From Polyangium mundeleinium (GTDB lineage Bacteria; Myxococcota_A; Polyangia; Polyangiales; Polyangiaceae), in NCBI RefSeq assembly GCF_028369105.1, contig NZ_JAQNDO010000001.1, forward strand, positions 12,308,501-12,372,500: DNA of 64,000 bases. Direction: 5' to 3'. The notes under the pieces were generated by a model. The model ran no database searches and was not told the DNA's origin. It worked only from the letters and a program-made list of their open reading frames with translations. Positions 59,494 through 64,000 of the stretch are shown in pieces. Made by a program: the position numbers and the translations under genes. Numbering within the stretch: position 1 is the stretch's first letter; each line of letters starts with the position of its first letter.

Positions 59494-60945
59494 ATGCCCG
59501 CGAATCGTGCGGACGACACAAAATCTCCACCCGGGCCGCCGTCCGCGCTATCGTCCGTGCCCGCGGACTTCATGAGCGACGCACCGGACAACCTGCGAGA
59601 CGGTCGATACGCGGTCGTGCGCCTCCTCGGGGAGGGCGGGCAAGGGGCGACGTTCGAGGCCGTCGACAAGAAGGAAGGCCAGCCGGTCGCAGTCAAACGA
59701 TTCCGCGTGCGCGGCGCGAAGAGCTGGAAAGAGGTGGAGCTCGCCGAGCGCGAGGCGCGCGTGCTCGCGGGCCTGTCGCATCCGGGCCTGCCCCGCTACG
59801 TCGAGCACTTCGAGGAGGGCGGCGAGCTCTTCCTCGTCACCCAAAAAATCGAGGGCGAGAGCCTCGCCGCGATGCAGAAGCGCGGCGCGACGCTGAGCGA
59901 AGCCGACGTGATCCGCTTCCTGCGGGATGCCTCGTCGATCCTCGACTACCTGCACGGCCGCGCGCCGCCCGTCGTGCACCGCGACATCAAGCCGAGCAAC
60001 GTGCTCCGGAGGCCCGACGGATCGTTTGCCCTGATCGATTTCGGCGCCGTGCGCGACAAGATGAAGCCCGAGGGCGGAAGCACCGTGGTCGGCACGTTCG
60101 GGTTCATGGCGCCCGAACAGTTCCAGGGCCGCGCGATGCCCGCCTCCGACGTCTACGCGATCGGCGCGACGGCCGTCTCGATGCTCACGGGCCGGCAGCC
60201 CGAGGATTTGCCGCACAAAGGCCTCGCCATCGACGTCGACGCCGCGCTTGGTCGATCGGCGCGCCCCGCCCTCGTGGCCGCCCTCGTGGCCATGCTCGAA
60301 CCCGATCCGGACAAACGCGCGGGCCGGCTCGCGCCACTCCTCGAAAAGCTCGGCGAGGCGCCGTCGAAGAAGACGGCCCCGCACGCCACGAAGAGCGAGG
60401 CGAAGGCCGAGCGCAAAGCGGAACGCAAGGGCGAGAAGGAAGAGCGAAGAGCGGAGCGCCGAGCCGAGCGCTGGGAGAGGCGGCAAGCGCGCTGGGAAGA
60501 GCGGCAAGAGCGCTGGGCACGCGAATACGAGTCGCACGCGGGGTCGGACGTGATCCCCGGTCCGATCGCGGGGTTCATTCTGTTCGGGCTCATGGTCGCG
60601 CAGCTCGCGGTCCTCGTGGGCGTGCGCGTGATCGCGCCTTTCGTGCTGCGAATGTTGTCGCTCTTCTTCGGCAAGGCGTTGCGCGAAGCGGCGGCCAACG
60701 TGAACGAGGCGGGCAAGAAGGCGCACGTCGCCCTCGAACGCGCGAAGGGCGTGATCCGCAGCCGCGCCCAGGCGCTGGGGGACGAGAGCGCGCGGAGCGA
60801 AGTGCAGGACAGAAGTGATCCGAGCGCGTCGAAGCGCGTTCGCGTGGACGTGAGCGACACGACGGACGCGCCCGACGACGAGCATCTCGCCGAGGAAGAA
60901 GCCGCGGAGGCGGAGCGCGAGGGGCGCCAAAGGAAGCGACGCTGA
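59494..60945 (+). CDS. Ser/Thr kinase with basic coil and membrane segment, 483 aa
   Basis: ATG 59494; ATG 59572 (MSDAPDNL) is a plausible alternative. Kinase residues 37-285: G-loop LLGEGGQGATFEA, Lys in VAVKRFRV, HRDIKPSN near 161, DFGAVRDK, FMAPEQFQG. All catalytic residues are intact. A Lys/Arg/Glu coil (AERKAERKGEKEERR) leads to a hydrophobic stretch (GFILFGLMVAQLAVLVG) near 365. A second charged region ends the protein. Divergent from the vWA gene with 37 bp between starts. Confidence 0.9.
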   Translation: MPANRADDTKSPPGPPSALSSVPADFMSDAPDNLRDGRYAVVRLLGEGGQGATFEAVDKKEGQPVAVKRFRVRGAKSWKEVELAEREARVLAGLSHPGLPRYVEHFEEGGELFLVTQKIEGESLAAMQKRGATLSEADVIRFLRDASSILDYLHGRAPPVVHRDIKPSNVLRRPDGSFALIDFGAVRDKMKPEGGSTVVGTFGFMAPEQFQGRAMPASDVYAIGATAVSMLTGRQPEDLPHKGLAIDVDAALGRSARPALVAALVAMLEPDPDKRAGRLAPLLEKLGEAPSKKTAPHATKSEAKAERKAERKGEKEERRAERRAERWERRQARWEERQERWAREYESHAGSDVIPGPIAGFILFGLMVAQLAVLVGVRVIAPFVLRMLSLFFGKALREAAANVNEAGKKAHVALERAKGVIRSRAQALGDESARSEVQDRSDPSASKRVRVDVSDTTDAPDDEHLAEEEAAEAEREGRQRKRR

Positions 60946-61023
60946 CGCCGCGGCCCGTTGCCTTTGCGGCGCCACACGTCCACACTCCCGCGCTTCGTTT
61001 GCGGATTCGGGAGGCGGTAGGTC

Positions 61024-62391
61024 ATGACGAACGCTCGTTCCTTGGGTGATCGTGTTCGCGGGTCGGGGCTCCTGTTCCCCACGCTCGTCGCGCTCGCGGC
61101 GCTGATCGTCGGTTGTGGAGACGGAGGGAGCGGCGGAGGCGCGGGAGGTTCCGGGCAAGGTGGCGGCGGCCTCGGAGGCGCGGGCGGCGGCGGCGCAGGC
61201 GGAACGGGCGGCGCGGGGCAAGGCGGTTCGAGCGCGACGAGCCTCGACGGCCTGCTCGCCGAGCTCCGGGCGGACCTCGAAGGCACGATGGACAAGTACG
61301 CCGGGAGCGACGGATGGCCCGTGTGGGTGGAAGGCGGGCATCTCTTCGTCTCGACGGACCCGAGCCTGGATCTCGTCGCGGGGGATCACGATGGCTGGGT
61401 CGGCAGCCCGATGCAGATCGACAATGCGGGCTTTCGCTGGCTGCATCGGAAAGACGTGGCGGCGGGGAGCCGCTACAAGTTCACGAACAAGACGGTATGG
61501 GAAGCCGACCCGTGGGCGCGCTCGTACACGTACGACGACAACGGGGAAATCAGCCTCGTCGCGCCGAAGACGGCGCACCTCGATCGTTTCTTCCGGATCG
61601 GCGACGCGCAAATGCCGGAGCGCACGGTGAACGTGTGGGTGCCGGAGGGCACGGCGACGCACGTGCTTTATGTGCACGACGGGCAAAACCTGTTCGATCC
61701 GGAGGCGGCGTGGGGCGGCTGGATGCTGCAGGACAGCGCGCCGGCGGGGATGATGCTCGTCGGAATCGACAACACGGGCATCGGTCGAATGGACGAGTAC
61801 ACGCACGTGCCCGACGTCATCGATCTCGACGAAAATGGCACGGTCGAGCCCTGGGGCGGCAAGGGCGACGCGTATGCGGACTTCGTGAACGGCACGGTCC
61901 GCAAGCTCGTCGCGGACCGCTATGGCGAGCCGCCGAAGGTGGGCACGATGGGCTCGTCGCTCGGCGGGCTCATTTCGTTCCACATCGCGGACCGTTTCCC
62001 GGGCGAATACGCGTACGCGGCGAGCCTGTCGGGCACGATGGGCTGGGGCAAGATGGGCGAGACGTCGACCCACGAGACGATGATCGAGCGATACGAGGCG
62101 CACGGCCATCGCGCGACGGTGCTCTACCTGGATTCGGGCGGCGGGGACGCGGCGCTCGGCCAGGCCGAGAACGAGGCCAAGTGCAAGGACACGGACGGCG
62201 ACGGGATCAAGGACGACGTGGGGCTCGGCGATAACGCCTGCGAGAATGCGCAGATGCGGGACGTCTTGGTTTCGGTGGGCTACACGCTGCAGTCGGACGT
62301 GTACCATTGGTGGGAGGCGGGAGCGTCGCACAACGAGGCGGCGTGGCGGGCGCGGGTGTTCCGGCCGATGGATTTGTTCAAGGGGCTATGA
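61024..62391 (+). CDS. Lipoprotein esterase of the esterase-D-like alpha/beta family, 455 aa
   Basis: Leader with lipobox IVGC and a Gly-rich spacer. The catalytic domain contains RTVNVWVPEGTATHVLYVHD, nucleophile elbow TMGSSLGGLISFHIAD and ASLSGTMGWG, with the end HWWEAGASHNEAAWRARV giving a probable His. An insert DTDGDGIKDDVG is a calcium-binding thrombospondin-type repeat. The family (esterase D/enterochelin-esterase-like) cleaves carboxyl esters. It is exported. A 43-bp tandem repeat array begins about 50 bp downstream. Confidence 0.87.
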   Translation: MTNARSLGDRVRGSGLLFPTLVALAALIVGCGDGGSGGGAGGSGQGGGGLGGAGGGGAGGTGGAGQGGSSATSLDGLLAELRADLEGTMDKYAGSDGWPVWVEGGHLFVSTDPSLDLVAGDHDGWVGSPMQIDNAGFRWLHRKDVAAGSRYKFTNKTVWEADPWARSYTYDDNGEISLVAPKTAHLDRFFRIGDAQMPERTVNVWVPEGTATHVLYVHDGQNLFDPEAAWGGWMLQDSAPAGMMLVGIDNTGIGRMDEYTHVPDVIDLDENGTVEPWGGKGDAYADFVNGTVRKLVADRYGEPPKVGTMGSSLGGLISFHIADRFPGEYAYAASLSGTMGWGKMGETSTHETMIERYEAHGHRATVLYLDSGGGDAALGQAENEAKCKDTDGDGIKDDVGLGDNACENAQMRDVLVSVGYTLQSDVYHWWEAGASHNEAAWRARVFRPMDLFKGL

Positions 62392-62436
62392 GCAAGGCCG
62401 GGGACCTCGCCCCGGGACCGGCGAGGTGCTCCAAAA

Positions 62437-62780
62437 TGGAGCGGGAACGCCCCAAAGACAGATCCGGTCGGTCGGGTTCGGTCATGGGGAGGCCCCATCA
62501 ACAGGTCCGGGCGGCCGGGTTCGGTCATGGGGACGCCCCATCGACAGGTCCGGTCGGTTGGGGGCGGTCATGGGGACGCCCCATCGACAGGTCCGGTCGG
62601 TCGGGGTGGTCTTTAGGGATGCCCCATCGACAGGTCCGGTCGGTCGGGGTGGTCTTTGGGGACGCCCCATAACAAGGTCCGGACGACCGGGATTGTCTTT
62701 GGGGAGGCCCCCAAAGGAAACGTGGGCGACCCGCAGGGTCTTTGGGGAGTCCCCATGGCGGCAGGGGGGAATCGCGTCCC
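62437..62780 (+). repeat. 43-bp tandem repeat array with internal hairpins
   Basis: About eight degenerate copies at a 42-43 bp period; unit landmarks start at 62481, 62524, 62567, 62609, 62652, 62695 and 62738. Each unit carries a short palindrome such as TGGGGACGCCCCA followed by ACAGGTCCGGTCGGTCGGG. The outer copies are more diverged. It lies between two convergent genes. It is not a CRISPR array: there are no unique spacers. Confidence 0.88.
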
Positions 62781-62794
62781 TGGACGTCCCCCGC

Positions 62795-63655
62795 TCAATG
62801 CTTCAGCGAAATGTCCGCGAGCTCCATCCGCGCGTCGTTCAGGAACGGGCTGTCCGGGAAGCGGCGGATGAAGGCGCGCAGCGTGGTCTTCGCGTCGTTC
62901 CAGGCCTGGATGTCGACCAGGCACTCGCAGAGCAGGAACATCGCGTCGTCGGTGATCTCCTTGTCCGCCGAGGCCTCGGAGAGCTGCATCAACATCGGGA
63001 TCGCGTCGCGTTGCCGGTTCAGCTTGCGGTAGGCGCGCGCGAGGTTCAGCCGCGCCGAGGGCGTGTGCGCCGCGTTCTCCTTCATCCGGATCGCGTCCTC
63101 GAACGCGACGGCCGCCTCGTGCCAGCGGCCCGTGCGCAGGTGGTCGAGCCCGAGCTGGTAGCTCTTGATGCCGAGCTCCGCCCGCGCCGTGTCCACCGCG
63201 TCCGTGAAGAAGGCGAGCTCCGCCCGCGAGAGCGGCTCCTTCCGGAGCGCCTCGAAGCCGTCGATGATCTCCTGTCGCCTGCCCGCTCGTACGAGCTCGT
63301 AGAACGCAGCCGCCGCCGACTCCGCCCGCGTCCGGTCGTCCGCGCGCCGCTGCATCTCCTTCACATCGGTCTCGAGCTTCGTGATCTTGTCCTTCGCCTG
63401 CTTGGTCTCGGCCTGCACCGAGTCGATGCGCGCATCCCAGGCGAGCTTGACCACGCCGATCACGACCAAGACGAAGAGCAAGTTGGCGCTGGCGCTGTTC
63501 CAGAACGCCCGCCGCTCGAAGCCGAGCTGACGCTTGGAGATCGTCTTGAGGTCGGCCGCCAAGGCGTTCGTCAGGTTGTTCGTCTTGATGATGAGCCCGC
63601 GGGACTCGACGATCTCGCGCTTGATCTCCCGTAACTCGTCGTCGAATTGATCCAT
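62795..63655 (-). CDS. TPR membrane protein, 286 aa
   Basis: Start ATG 63655 (MDQFDDELREIK). A charged N-terminal helix of ~50 residues, a transmembrane segment near 52-68 (SANLLFVLVVIGVV), a coiled coil (KDKITKLETDVKEMQRRADD), then TPR-like repeats (YQLGLDHLRTGRWHEAAVAF, TPSARLNLARAYRKLNRQRD, PFLNDARMELADISLKH). The C-terminal repeats resemble YbgF/CpoB-type TPRs. A scaffold role in the envelope is inferred. It diverges from efp with 104 bp between starts. Confidence 0.85.
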   Translation of the reverse strand: MDQFDDELREIKREIVESRGLIIKTNNLTNALAADLKTISKRQLGFERRAFWNSASANLLFVLVVIGVVKLAWDARIDSVQAETKQAKDKITKLETDVKEMQRRADDRTRAESAAAAFYELVRAGRRQEIIDGFEALRKEPLSRAELAFFTDAVDTARAELGIKSYQLGLDHLRTGRWHEAAVAFEDAIRMKENAAHTPSARLNLARAYRKLNRQRDAIPMLMQLSEASADKEITDDAMFLLCECLVDIQAWNDAKTTLRAFIRRFPDSPFLNDARMELADISLKH

Positions 63656-63703
63656 GATCTTGCGTAGGCAGGGTGGGGTAGTCGCCTCGCCCCTTGTGCG
63701 CCA

Positions 63704-63726
63704 CCCCCTTGCCTGTGCTAAGGGGG
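63704..63726 (+). promoter_or_regulatory. Small hairpin upstream of efp
   Basis: Inverted repeat CCCCCTT / AAGGGGG with a 9-nt loop lies 34 bp before the efp ATG, in the divergent region shared with the TPR gene. It may be an operator or leader hairpin; nothing proves a function. Confidence 0.3.
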
Positions 63727-63759
63727 GCGCCCAAGTCAAGCTACCAGGAAGCGCCCCGC

Positions 63760-64000
63760 ATGGACACGAGCGACATCCGTAAAGGCCTCAAGATGATGCT
63801 CGATGGGAGCAAGGACCCCTTCTCCGTCATCGAGTTCCAGTTCGTTAAGCCTGGCAAAGGTCAGGCCTTCACCCGGGTGAAGCTGAAGAACATGGCAAAC
63901 GGCAACGTGCTGGAGCGGACGTTCAAGTCCGGCGAGAAGCTCGAGCCGGCGAACGTCGAGACGCGCACGTACCAGTACATCTACCCGGAAGGCTCCGACT
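63760..64000 (+). CDS. efp: Elongation factor P, N-terminal part
   Basis: The window ends inside the gene. The first 80 residues include MDTSDIRKGLKMMLDG, FVKPGKGQAFTRVKLKNMAN and YQYIYPEGSD, the KOW-like domain of EF-P. EF-P helps ribosomes through consecutive prolines. The loop PGKGQAF carries Lys33, the residue modified by EpmA lysinylation in enterobacteria; whether it is modified here is unknown. ATG 63760. Confidence 0.95.
   Translation, partial: MDTSDIRKGLKMMLDGSKDPFSVIEFQFVKPGKGQAFTRVKLKNMANGNVLERTFKSGEKLEPANVETRTYQYIYPEGSD

Noticed and set aside
62437-62780. Possible CRISPR array
   Set aside because: The period is constant but there are no unique spacers; whole 43-bp units are repeated and drift gradually. 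No cas gene is present.

Overview
The window comes from a high-GC, myxobacterium-like chromosome, probably order Polyangiales (Polyangium/Sorangium-like). This is inferred from gene style, not from a marker gene. It holds four eukaryotic-type Ser/Thr kinases or pseudokinases, many lipoproteins with Gly/Ser-rich spacers after the lipobox Cys, Cys-rich secreted proteins, a STAND-fused kinase, and long GC-rich genes on both strands. No tRNA, rRNA or CRISPR array was recognised.

Region 1 (about 43-13330) is an integron, the most notable feature here. An integron-type tyrosine recombinase gene lies on the + strand at 12380-13330 and is interrupted by one in-frame amber codon. Left of it is an attI-like site (12085-12190). 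Beyond that, 13 cassettes run leftward, all coding on the minus strand. Each is closed by an attC-type imperfect palindrome of 53-136 bp with RYYYAAC / GTTRRRY-like ends. Cassette products, from attI outward: GNAT acetyltransferase, DUF6891-like protein, AlbA_2/Schlafen-type protein, zinc-ribbon protein, expansin-like lipoprotein, broken ADP-ribosylglycohydrolase, Pro/Ser-rich lipoprotein, alpha/beta hydrolase, Cys-containing lipoprotein, a GCGF-motif protein, a GyrI-like protein, a two-TM protein and an unknown protein. The array continues past the left edge. The GyrI-like cassette has a 60-bp attC closely resembling the aadA-type sites of clinical cassettes.

Region 2 (13.3-16.3 kb) is degenerate: gene fragments, a sigma-factor-like remnant and one intact Cys-rich lipoprotein gene.

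Region 3 (16.3-34.6 kb) holds a Ser/Thr kinase with a DCG motif, a DUF2490-like protein, a frameshifted Rpn/PD-(D/E)XK-family gene, a disrupted lipoprotein gene, a kinase-STAND fusion, twin Cys-rich lipoproteins, an esterase with an S51-like protein, an amidohydrolase, a ferritin-like lipoprotein, a flavoprotein and an RsbR-like PAS-STAS protein.

Region 4 (34.6-41.8 kb, minus strand) holds a histidine kinase with a response regulator whose output domain looks like a PD-(D/E)XK nuclease, then prmA-rsmE, a TPR-type envelope protein, an ApaH-like phosphatase and glgC.

Region 5 (42-64 kb) holds lipoproteins, a pseudokinase with a PEGA-like domain, a SIMPL protein, lpxA, an M20 peptidase, a Ser/Thr kinase, an RlmI-like methyltransferase, an M49-like metallopeptidase, the 5-oxoprolinase genes pxpA and fused pxpBC, a zinc-binding membrane protein, a vWA lipoprotein, another kinase, an esterase, a 43-bp hairpin tandem repeat, a TPR membrane protein and the start of efp.
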